35,369 bases of DNA, taken from JACVRN01 sp035276685 (lineage in GTDB: Bacteria; Acidobacteriota; Blastocatellia; Pyrinomonadales; Pyrinomonadaceae). Positions 1 to 7,900 of the stretch are shown here, one piece after another (within the stretch, counting starts at the first letter, position 1; every line of letters begins with the position of its first letter). The stretch covers positions 1 through 35,369 of the forward strand of contig DATELK010000059.1 of the NCBI GenBank assembly GCA_035276685.1. The letters run 5' to 3'. A program made the translations under genes and the position numbers. The notes beneath the pieces are model-generated. The model saw nothing but the letters and a program-made list of their open reading frames with translations. It ran no database searches and had not been told where the DNA came from.

Positions 1-1453
1 CTACGTTCTCGGTGCCCGTCTGCTGGCGCAGCTTGTTCTTGAGACCGAAGAGGGACTCAAGCACGTCTTGCCAGAACGGCGCTCCGACGCTCAGCAGCAT
101 CGTCATGATGAGCCAGCCCAGGAGCGTCCTGAAAATAACGCCCAGAACCCACATGGGGTCTGCGCGCAGATTGGCCATGACGGGCCTGATGTTCCCGAAC
201 CACGTGGGGCCTTTAAGACCAATCGCGGTTAAGTAGTTCGCGTTGGTTTCTATAACATCTTTGCCCTCGTTTAAAAATTTCTCCACTTCAACATTATTGT
301 TCTGCGCGCCGGCAGCACCTTGCGCGGGCGCTTGTCCGGGGCTAGGTGAAGGGGCGGGCGCAGCCCCGGAAGCGGCGGCGGCAGCAGCGGCCGCAGCCCT
401 GCTCCTGTTAAGTAACGTATCGGCCTGCTGTAGAAAGACAGCGCGCTTGGCAGAGCTTGTGGAGATGTCCCGGTAGATGTTGACGATGTTGGCGTTCATC
501 ACTATGACGACGCACGCGCTGAGGATAATAGTCCACGTCCTCATGCTGCGCGCGTATCGCTCTTCGAAGCTCTGCATCACTGTGTCGTACCAGTTTGCGA
601 TGCTCGTCTTGAGGTCGCGTATGTGAGAGAAGCCCGCGATGATGCTCTCAATCCCGTCGGAGAGCTTCTCCATAGCCGTCTCCATAGTCGTGAGCGCAGT
701 GAGCACGGCCCCTTTCGTCTTGTCACTGCCGCCGCCCGCTTCAACCTGTGCCTTGATGGCGGCAATCTTATCTGGAAGGTCATTAACCAGCTGGCGCACT
801 TCCTCAGCCTTTATCTCCCTGAGCTTGACTATGTCGTCAAGGATGACGCCGGAATCGTCGCTCGCGCCGCTTAAGAATTTATCTATGTCGGTCAGAAGCG
901 GCGTCAGCAGCTCTTCAATTTTCTGGAACTCCGCGCCCGTGACTACCTCCTGAGACGCCGCCTTAATCTGCTGGTAGGCCGTGAGGAAAGAGCTAATCTG
1001 TATACGCATCTCGTCAAACTTGGTGGCCGAGTCGGGGAACAGCTTCGCTATGATTCCGGCCACGGGCATGCGGCCCATGAACTTCAACAGGTCGCCCTGC
1101 GAGATGGAGTCGAGCATCAGTTTGCCGCCCGCCGTCAGTCGCCCGACCTTCTTGAACTCCCTCATCACGCCGTCGTACAGGGCCTTGACCTGCGGGTCGC
1201 GCTCCGAAGGGTGAGTCGTGCGCGGGAGAATCATACGCAGGAAAGGCGAATTGTCCGTGACGCTGGTTAAGTTCTCCATGACGTTTTTGTTCAGCACGTA
1301 GTGGTACAGGTGCACGAGCGAATTCTCTATCTGTAGCGACTTAATCTTGAAGAGCTTTTTCATCCATCCTTGCAAAGCCTGAACGAACAGGCTCAGGGCC
1401 AGAAGGACGACCACCATCGCTATTACTTTGTCCAGGGTTTCTATATTCAGCAT
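1..1453 (-). CDS. Membrane protein of unknown function (3' end beyond window)
   Basis: An open frame on the minus strand starts at ATG 1453 and stays open to the window edge, giving at least 484 residues. Three hydrophobic segments are visible, near residues 5-28, 305-325 and 434-453, so this is an inner-membrane protein. The stretch between the first two is long, charged and partly helical. An Ala/Pro/Gly/Gln-rich linker (about residues 350-380) separates the second segment from the C-terminal part. The C-terminal motif GAPFWQDVLESLFGL resembles a motif I recall from uncharacterised bacterial membrane proteins. I do not recognise a function. The next gene is divergent and unrelated. It is assigned to host rather than phage because it lies left of the PhzF and YpdA genes. 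Ala-rich open frames on the plus strand here are shadows. Confidence 0.8.
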   Translation of the reverse strand, partial: MLNIETLDKVIAMVVVLLALSLFVQALQGWMKKLFKIKSLQIENSLVHLYHYVLNKNVMENLTSVTDNSPFLRMILPRTTHPSERDPQVKALYDGVMREFKKVGRLTAGGKLMLDSISQGDLLKFMGRMPVAGIIAKLFPDSATKFDEMRIQISSFLTAYQQIKAASQEVVTGAEFQKIEELLTPLLTDIDKFLSGASDDSGVILDDIVKLREIKAEEVRQLVNDLPDKIAAIKAQVEAGGGSDKTKGAVLTALTTMETAMEKLSDGIESIIAGFSHIRDLKTSIANWYDTVMQSFEERYARSMRTWTIILSACVVIVMNANIVNIYRDISTSSAKRAVFLQQADTLLNRSRAAAAAAAAASGAAPAPSPSPGQAPAQGAAGAQNNNVEVEKFLNEGKDVIETNANYLTAIGLKGPTWFGNIRPVMANLRADPMWVLGVIFRTLLGWLIMTMLLSVGAPFWQDVLESLFGLKNKLRQQTGTENV

Positions 1454-1862
1454 TGTCTTCTCCTACTGTCACGCGAAGAGCGTGTCGATTCAGGTGAGTA
1501 AAGAATGTGTGTGTCTTCCGGCGCGGGAATGACAGCCCCGCGCGGAGGGTGGTTACAAGGAACGCGTGCGCAGAGCTACATCTTTTTGAAGATGCGCCTG
1601 CGGTAAGACTTTAGTTTTTTGAGAACCCTTGCGATATAAAAAGGCCAGCTCGGAATCCGCCTTCTGGAATTCAGGATTAAAAGCGAGGCGAATGAAGGTA
1701 GTGCATCTGCAAGCCGGAACACTGGAACCCTGTAGGCGAGGGCACGATAATCTCAGTAAATACAAATGTCAACAGCTAATTTTCCACGGACTTGACCCGA
1801 CGAGACGTTTGCCGCAATGATGCTCGGTCATTACTCTGTTAGCGAAAGGCGGACGCCTCAAT
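1454..1862. other. Intergenic region between divergent host genes
   Basis: About 410 bases with no convincing gene. Short open frames exist on both strands (1629-1820 plus, 1553-1765 minus), but their translations look like composition artefacts and neither has a good ribosome site. A small hairpin CATCTT-TTTG-AAGATG is visible near 1579-1594. The stretch around 1660-1740 reads like degraded or repetitive intergenic DNA. Promoters for the flanking divergent genes must lie here, but I could not place them with confidence. Confidence 0.5.
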
Positions 1863-2801
1863 ATGGCACGGCATCGTTTCATACAGTTGGATGTTTTTAC
1901 GAAAAATGCTTTCAGCGGAAATCCCCTCGCGGTCTTTCCCGAGGCCGAAGGCATAGAAGAGAGCGCCATGCAGAAGATTGCGCGCGAGATGAACCTGTCG
2001 GAGACGGTCTTCGTGCTTCCGCCCGAGGACGAGCGCGCACTAAGACGCCTGCGCATCTTCACGCCTACGAGCGAGCTTCCCATGGCGGGCCACCCGGTCG
2101 TGGGCACATGGAACCTGCTGGCGCACGAAGGCGTAGTGCCGCCCCCCGAAGGCGGCGAGGGCCTGGTGCGCGTACATCAGGAGATAGGCATAGGAGTGCT
2201 GCCGGTTGACATAGAATTTCAGAACGGCGAGCCCGGTCGAGTTGTGATGACGCAGGGCGAGTATAAGCGACTGGGAAGTGTTGAGGGCGCGCACGAGCGT
2301 GCCGAGATAGAGCGCGCCATAGGTCTTGCGCCGGAAGATTTCGACGAGAGCCTGCCGATTGAAGTGGTCTCGACAGGCATCTCTTTCCTGCTAGTGCCTG
2401 TCAACTCTCTGATGGCGCTTAGCCGTTGCCGCATCAACTCTACGCTGCTCGCGGCCGTCTACAAGGCGCACGGGGCCACGGGCTGCTGCGTCTTCACCAG
2501 GGAGACGCGAGAGGGCGCAGAATCTGCCGCGCACATGCGTATGTTTGCGCCCGGCGACAACATCCCCGAAGACCCTGCTACGGGAAGCTGCGCGGGCGCG
2601 CTCTCAAGCTATCTCGTCTATCACGGCGCGCTCTCTGTGCAGCCGAGCGAAGGCGTCTTCCGCTTCCGCATAGAGCAGGGCGACTTCATAGAGCGCCCCA
2701 GCCGCATAGACGCGGAGATTCGCGGCGAGCGCGGGCGCGTCGAAGAGGTGCGCGTCGGCGGCACCTCCGTCATCGTCGCGGAAGGCCATTTAATCTTCTA
2801 A
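1863..2801 (+). CDS. PhzF family isomerase/epimerase
   Basis: 312 residues, normal length for the PhzF family of cofactor-independent isomerases (diaminopimelate-epimerase-like double fold). The N-terminus has the family pattern: a variable strand, GNPLAV at residues 19-24, and NLSETVFV with the expected catalytic acid Glu47. GHPVVGT follows around residue 78. The C-terminal half has DPATGSCAGAL, which normally binds the substrate carboxylate. Known members act in phenazine synthesis or on other small metabolites, but most genomic copies have no known substrate and no phenazine genes are near. The start is preceded by a weak purine-rich stretch (AGCGAAAGGCGG). The downstream YpdA-like gene follows after 63 bases on the same strand, so the two may be co-transcribed. 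The family call is secure; the substrate is unknown. Confidence 0.93.
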   Translation: MARHRFIQLDVFTKNAFSGNPLAVFPEAEGIEESAMQKIAREMNLSETVFVLPPEDERALRRLRIFTPTSELPMAGHPVVGTWNLLAHEGVVPPPEGGEGLVRVHQEIGIGVLPVDIEFQNGEPGRVVMTQGEYKRLGSVEGAHERAEIERAIGLAPEDFDESLPIEVVSTGISFLLVPVNSLMALSRCRINSTLLAAVYKAHGATGCCVFTRETREGAESAAHMRMFAPGDNIPEDPATGSCAGALSSYLVYHGALSVQPSEGVFRFRIEQGDFIERPSRIDAEIRGERGRVEEVRVGGTSVIVAEGHLIF

Positions 2802-2864
2802 ACAGGGACGGCGTGGGAAAGGCCGTTTGACTCTGTAGAGTGCAGACTCTAGACTTTTTTATCT

Positions 2865-3869
2865 ATGAGCGAAGTGCATCTGGATTTACTTATCATAGGC
2901 GCAGGGCCGGCCGGGTTGTCTGCGGCGGACGTGGCCGCAGAGGAAGGCTTGAGCTACCTTGTAGTCGAGAAGGGCTTGATTGCCGACACTGTCTATCGCT
3001 ATCCGGTCGGGCTCACGGTCTTCTCCACCGTCAACGAATTGGAGATGCGCGAAGGCACGCTCAAGCCGTGTCGTGAAAAGCCCACGCGAGAAGAGCTATT
3101 GTCGCACTACGTTCACTTCGCGCTTGAGCGTGACTTGAGAATCAACACGGAGGAAGAGGTCATACGGATAGCCGGGAGCGTGACGGAAGGCTTTCGTGTA
3201 GAGACGACTCGCGAAAATTACAGGGCGCGGCGCGTGCTCTTCGCCACGGGCGCTATGGCTCGACCGCGAAGGCTGGGCGCTCCGGGCGAAGATTTGCCGA
3301 AGGTTCACTACAGGTTCGTTGAGCCCTTCCCTTACGTGCGTAAGGACGCGATGGTCGTGGGCGGAGGAAACTCTGCTGCCGAAGCCGCGCTCTTTCTGGC
3401 AGAGCACGGCGCTCGCACGAGCCTTGTTATCTGGCGGGCCGACTGGGAGAACCTTGACCCAAAGAAGGGCTGTATCAAGCACTGGGTGCGAGGGCCCTTG
3501 GAGCGCGTCATAGCGCAAGGCAGCCTTGAGGTCATCTTCTTTCAGGCGCTGGAAGAGATACTAGAGCGAGAGGTTCGTATATTGAGGGAAGACGGCCAGA
3601 CTATCACAATGCCGAACGATGTCGTCTTCATACTCGTGGGAAGCGAGGCAGACTTTACGTTGATGCACGGGCTAGGCGTTGAGACAGCGCCTGCGGGGCT
3701 GACACAGATTCCTGTCTACGATGCGGAGACTTTCGAGACGAACGTTCCGGGAGTTTACGTCGCGGGACACTTCACGCACGCGCGCCACATAAAGGAGGCC
3801 ATAGCCGTTCCGCGCCGCATAGTGCCTTTGATTGCAAAGCAATTGAGAGAGGAAAAGCAGATTGTATAA
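2865..3869 (+). CDS. ypdA: YpdA-type FAD/NADPH oxidoreductase (bacillithiol disulfide reductase family)
   Basis: 334 residues with two Rossmann nucleotide-binding motifs: GAGPAG at residues 12-17 for FAD and GGGNSA at 166-171 for NADPH. A C-terminal FAD-contact segment reads GVYVAGH followed by a helix with HIKEAIAVPRR. The stretch YRYPVGLTVFST near residues 44-55 and the KPTREELLSHY segment match YpdA rather than thioredoxin reductase, and there is no CxxC redox pair. YpdA in Firmicutes reduces oxidised bacillithiol; homologues occur in other bacillithiol users. The substrate here is therefore inferred. It lies 63 bases after the PhzF gene and is followed by a large inverted repeat that probably ends the transcript. 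Confidence 0.85.
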   Translation: MSEVHLDLLIIGAGPAGLSAADVAAEEGLSYLVVEKGLIADTVYRYPVGLTVFSTVNELEMREGTLKPCREKPTREELLSHYVHFALERDLRINTEEEVIRIAGSVTEGFRVETTRENYRARRVLFATGAMARPRRLGAPGEDLPKVHYRFVEPFPYVRKDAMVVGGGNSAAEAALFLAEHGARTSLVIWRADWENLDPKKGCIKHWVRGPLERVIAQGSLEVIFFQALEEILEREVRILREDGQTITMPNDVVFILVGSEADFTLMHGLGVETAPAGLTQIPVYDAETFETNVPGVYVAGHFTHARHIKEAIAVPRRIVPLIAKQLREEKQIV

Positions 3870-3871
3870 AA

Positions 3872-3970
3872 CGGTGCGGGGAGAGCGCCCCTTTTCAGCC
3901 GCGCCTTCTAGCCCTTGAATTCGCGACCTTCACCAGCATTGTGAGAGCGCTCTCCCCTCTTTTTGCACCG
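3872..3970 (+). terminator. Long two-part inverted repeat after ypdA, probable terminator
   Basis: The arms are CGGTGC (3872-3877) plus GGGGAGAGCGC (3878-3888), and GCGCTCTCCCC (3947-3957) plus GCACCG (3965-3970). The inner arm is a perfect 11-bp match. A T-rich run, TCTTTTT (3958-3964), follows the inner stem on the plus strand, as a Rho-independent terminator for the upstream pair would need. The 58-base loop is long for a terminator. The right arm also contains a 12-bp palindrome, GAGAGCGCTCTC. It could instead be a remnant of a mobile repeat. Confidence 0.55.
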
Positions 3971-4027
3971 CCAGCCGCCGAAGCTCAGAAAGGAATAGGA
4001 AAAGAGGCTTCGGCAACATCCCTTTTT

Positions 4028-4068
4028 GAGTGACAACCGGAAGGACTCATAGTTTCCGGTTGTCACTC
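4028..4068. terminator. Perfect 15-bp hairpin between convergent host genes
   Basis: GAGTGACAACCGGAA (4028-4042) is the exact reverse complement of TTCCGGTTGTCACTC (4054-4068), with an 11-base loop. It sits between the plus-strand ypdA gene and the minus-strand secreted-protein gene, where a bidirectional terminator is expected. Neither side has a good T-tract downstream in the transcript sense, so termination activity is an inference. Confidence 0.6.
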
Positions 4069-4102
4069 ATGTTTCGCATCACGGCCAGTCGATGCGAACT
4101 CC

Positions 4103-4564
4103 TTACTTCTTCTGCACCGCCGCGACGGAGACGCGCTCGGGCGAGACTCCGGCCTTGGCCAGCTCACGCTCGACCGAGAGTTCCCTGTCCGACTTAATCA
4201 GCTCGCGGCCGCTGGCTTCGCCCGAAGTCCAGAACTGCGAAAGGAAGTACTGGTCTTTGTAGCGCGTGAAGACCAGTCTTGATTCGCTCTGTCTCAGGTT
4301 CGATTGAACCGTGGAGGTCAGCACAAAGGCGCTCTGCTTCTTCTCCGTGTTGCGAAGGCTCAGGCCGTCGGCTGAAAAGAGCGTGCTGCGCTCTACCACG
4401 TAGCGGCCCGCCGAAAGCGTCTTGCCTGCCACCTGAAAGTCGAAGGGGATTTGCACCACGAGACTACTTGAGGTTCTGGCCAAAGCGTTCTCTGCGACTA
4501 TCGCTGCAAGCAGTATGAGCGCTGCAAAAATGCTGAATATGCTTCTCGGAATACGGTTTCTCAT
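4103..4564 (-). CDS. Secreted acidobacterial protein of unknown function
   Basis: 153 residues. The N-terminus is a signal peptide: a basic MRNR start, a hydrophobic core at about residues 9-25, and a likely Ala-X-Ala site near ENALA. The mature part begins with a strand-rich segment (LVVQIPFDFQV, then AGKTLSAGRYVVER). Later come LVFTRYKDQYFLSQFW and a basic/acidic tail. I associate this pattern with a family of small exported proteins common in Acidobacteriota; no biochemical role is known to me. It is convergent with ypdA. Upstream lies the suspected prophage junction, so its native promoter may be close to or affected by the insertion. Confidence 0.8.
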   Translation of the reverse strand: MRNRIPRSIFSIFAALILLAAIVAENALARTSSSLVVQIPFDFQVAGKTLSAGRYVVERSTLFSADGLSLRNTEKKQSAFVLTSTVQSNLRQSESRLVFTRYKDQYFLSQFWTSGEASGRELIKSDRELSVERELAKAGVSPERVSVAAVQKK

Positions 4565-4810
4565 AATCTCTCCTTTTCGCTGCTTTCAAACATTCCCTTG
4601 CGAGGTCAATCGCAAAGTACGCTTCGCCCGTGTAAATGTCATCAAAGAGGGGTAAATAGTCGTAAATCTTGTAAAAGTGTTGTAACCAAGCCCTACTTTT
4701 GCCCGGTGTTGTGGGGCGTGAAAATCTAACTTTTACACGCCCTACACGCCACCTTTCCTTTGTCCGCCTTTGTCCCGTTCGCATGAATTTCGCATGAAGG
4801 AGATAGAGTG
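4565..4810. other. Probable host/phage junction with short direct repeats
   Basis: A 246-base noncoding stretch between the last host-like gene and the first phage-side gene. It contains GTAAA at 4632, 4652, 4662 and 4671. It also holds three consecutive tandem pairs: TACACGCC (4734 and 4743), CCTTTGTCC (4757 and 4767) and TTCGCATGAA (4778 and 4789). Such repeats are compatible with integrase arm sites or a regulatory region. No second copy of an attachment core is in the window, so the exact boundary cannot be set. Confidence 0.4.
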
Positions 4811-4975
4811 ATGATTGAAGTAATTCTTACGCTAACGTGTTGGATGGTCTTTCTTCCGAGTGGTGAAATCACCTGCTATTGCCAAGAGGATGAGCCTGTA
4901 ATTGAGCAGTCTGTACAGGTGAAGGGCGACAATCTGACGGAGCGTCATTCGTGGGCGGGCCGCTCGGAATATTAA
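4811..4975 (+). CDS. Small protein of unknown function (54 residues)
   Basis: An ATG at 4811 is preceded by a strong ribosome site, AAGGAG (4797-4802), eight bases upstream. The frame runs 54 codons to TAA at 4973-4975. The product begins with a hydrophobic stretch (IEVILTLTCWMVFL), then CYC and an acidic C-terminal half. It is convergent with the huge tail gene, whose stop lies only 7 bases away. This position at the very end of the late operon, on the opposite strand, is typical of accessory (moron-type) genes. The good ribosome site is the main evidence; no family is recognised. Confidence 0.55.
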   Translation: MIEVILTLTCWMVFLPSGEITCYCQEDEPVIEQSVQVKGDNLTERHSWAGRSEY

Positions 4976-4982
4976 GGTTGGC

Positions 4983-7900
4983 CTAGAAGGGATAGGCCAG
5001 CGCGTTGCCTGAGTTGTAGAGTAGTCCGGGCTCTCCCGTCCCTAGCAGCCGCTTATAGACGCTCACAGAGTCAATGCGCCCGTCGTGATAGCTCCCGCCG
5101 TACCCCCAACCGCCCAGCATAAAGGGCGAGGTGGACGCCGCAGCCAGAGGCCCGCCAGTCGCCAACGAGTTGACGCCCCCGTTGTTGACTTGAATATTGA
5201 TTGTGCGCGCCGCGACGATGTGCCATACGACAATCTGATACCACGTGTTGATGGCAGGGCTTCCCAGCGCGTCGGCGTTCACGTCCAGATACGCGCCCGT
5301 GTCGCGTCTCACCTCAAACGCGAACCTGTCTGCGGTTGACCTGTAGTAAATCAGGAACTCGTCGCGGGCCGCATTATCCATCTTTGAGACCAGCATCCTG
5401 TGAGCGCCCTTCGATGTGAGATAGACCCACGCGATAATGGTGAAGTCTATATCCCCCATCTGAAGGCTGGAATTTGAGGTGCAGGACAGGTACTCACTGT
5501 TGGCGGCTGTGAAGAGCGCGGCGCTTCCTATCTTGCCCGTGGCTGTCGTGACGGTGTTGTTATCCGTCAGGTGGCTTGAGCCGTGCGCGTCGTAGCGAGT
5601 ACCTGAAGCCTCGTTCATTCGCCAGTGGGCCACGAGGTCGCGCAGCAGCTCTGGATTAGTGGGCCGCTTCTTAGTGACGTGGACGTGCCAGTCCTGAATA
5701 GTAGCTGAGAGGTCGCCGCTCGTTATGTTCCCGAACTTGAGGCTGACCAGCCCGCCGTCATTCTCAACAGCGGCCCCGCCGTAGAGTATCCCCGACGCAA
5801 ATTTATAGGTCGCAGACGCCGACACGACATCGCCCTGATTTACGCCCGGAATTGTTAAGCTCTCCCAGACGGTGGACTGTGCGGGGATAATCGTAGAGGA
5901 GATGCCGCCCGCCGAAGAGAAGGCTAAGACCTGAATATCATCGAAAATCTTGTGCGTGACAGTAGAAGACCAACTGCTGTCGGGCGAGCCCGTGAACATG
6001 GCCCGCACCTCTACTATGCCGCCGCGTAGCCACGTAATCGGCATGGTGCGGTTTAAGCCTTCCTCTTCAAAGTCACCTTCAGCGCCCGACGATGGCCACG
6101 CGCCGCCCTGCTGCCTGACCTGCACTCGCGTAGTAGAGACGCTGCCGATAGCGTTAGAGGTCGTGAGGCGTACCATAATCAGCCCGTTTCGGCTCGCCGC
6201 CGTATCTACCTTAATCGTCGGCGCCGTGACCTCGTTACCTGTGGTCACATAGTCGTTAAACTGAAAAAAGTCATCCCCTCGCGTCCACTGGCCCACGTTG
6301 CCGAACCTATCAACGGCTCTCACGTAAGGATTAGAAGTATTGAGCGGGTTGTCCTGATTAAGTATGAATTGCTTCTCAGGCCCGCGATAGATGAGAGTCG
6401 AAGGCGTGCCGCCAGTGTAGCGAGTATTAGCAGGCTCGTAAGAGATTTCAGGCAGAGGCGGCGGGATGGGATAGACCTGCGTGGCTCCCGTCACGGTCTT
6501 ATAAACTTCGTAGACTACGCCCGTCTGCTCGCTCGACACCGTGAAAGAGTAGACCGTCTCTCGCCCAAGCCCTTTATCCTTATTCCAGAAGTTGCCGATG
6601 GTGGGCGGAGCAGGCGGAGAGATGGACGGCATGGTAAGGCCCGTCGCCGAACGTGTGCGCGAGTTATTGCGAGAGTAAACTTTATATGTGAGCGCTCCGC
6701 TCCAGTTCGTCGGAGGCTGCAAAGTGAATTGAGATGAGTAGACCGTCTGTAGGTAAGTCTCAACTGCGCCGACCACGCTATAGACTTCATACTCCGCAAC
6801 GTCCGGGCTTGACGAGAGCGTGAAGCTTCCTCGTATCTCTCCCGCAATCGGGTCGTAGAACATTAAGCCGCCAGTGGGGGCCGCAGGCGTCGGAGCCGTG
6901 CCTACTATATTCTTTGAGCCCGTGAGATGTCCTGACGAGGCTTTGTCACCATACTTATTCTCGGTGATTATCTGGACGCTATGAAGGCCCGCGGCTACGT
7001 CTATCTCGAACGTCCCTTGATTATTCGCGTCAGGTCTAATCAGGTTATTGGTGTCCCGGTAACTCGTGCCGCCTGCTCTGTCCACCTTCACGCGGGCCTG
7101 CTGCGGGCCTGCGTAGGCTCCGAAGTTGAAGACCCCGCGAAGGCGAGCATGCCACATACCATCCGGCCCGTAAGCGCCGACCTCCGTGAGCGTCAAACTC
7201 GTCGCCACCGGGGGCGGGTGGTTCATGTAGGTAAGCAGTGTCGGGATAGGGACAATGCGCTCTTCAGCCGCGTCGGAGAAGATGGAGTTTAGATAACGCC
7301 GACCGACAAAGCTCACAGCCAGGTCAGGAGAGAGGCGAAGGTCTTCAACCCTGATGGGCAGGTTCACAAAATCGTCTGTGTTAATACAGATAACGTCGCC
7401 TTCTTCGACTAGGAGCGCTTCGCCGTCTGAGGCATGCTGCACGAAAAAGTCACAGTCGCGCAGCTCCGCTATTATCTGATTCGCCCTTCTACTCGCCTGA
7501 TTCTGATTGTCTATACAGGAGCCGTTGACCTCTTTTACGACTCGCTTCTTTATCTGCGCTATGTGCGGGTCGCTCTTTACTCTAAGCGTCGTATAGCGCC
7601 AGTCCTGCGAAGAGTCCCTGTAGGACAGCTCTACCACGTTATAAGAACTCTGCCGGCTACCTCCCGGCCACCTGAAAGAATTATCTATAACGTTCGAGCG
7701 CTGAAGGTCGGCGACGGCCGCAGCGCCGGTGGAGAAGCTGGCCTTTATCCTCATGACCTTCTCGGCTGCCGCGTGGGTCTTCTGTAGGGGCGTAGCGAAC
7801 TGAATAAAGCCTATCTTAGAAGTGAGCGAGACTATGGTAGGCGTAGAGGTATTCCACGTCGCTTTGATGTACCTGCCGAGCGTAGGATGCGCGTTAATGG

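Noticed and set aside
243..476. Ala-rich plus-strand frame
   Set aside because: It is the complement of the Ala/Pro/Gly linker in the real minus-strand membrane protein.
1553..1820. Short frames on both strands in the 1454-1862 gap
   Set aside because: Weak starts, low-complexity or arbitrary translations, and they oppose each other over the same bases.
4464..4784. 106-codon minus-strand frame upstream of the secreted protein
   Set aside because: It overlaps the signal-peptide coding region in another frame and the repeat-rich junction; there is no ribosome site and no recognisable domain.
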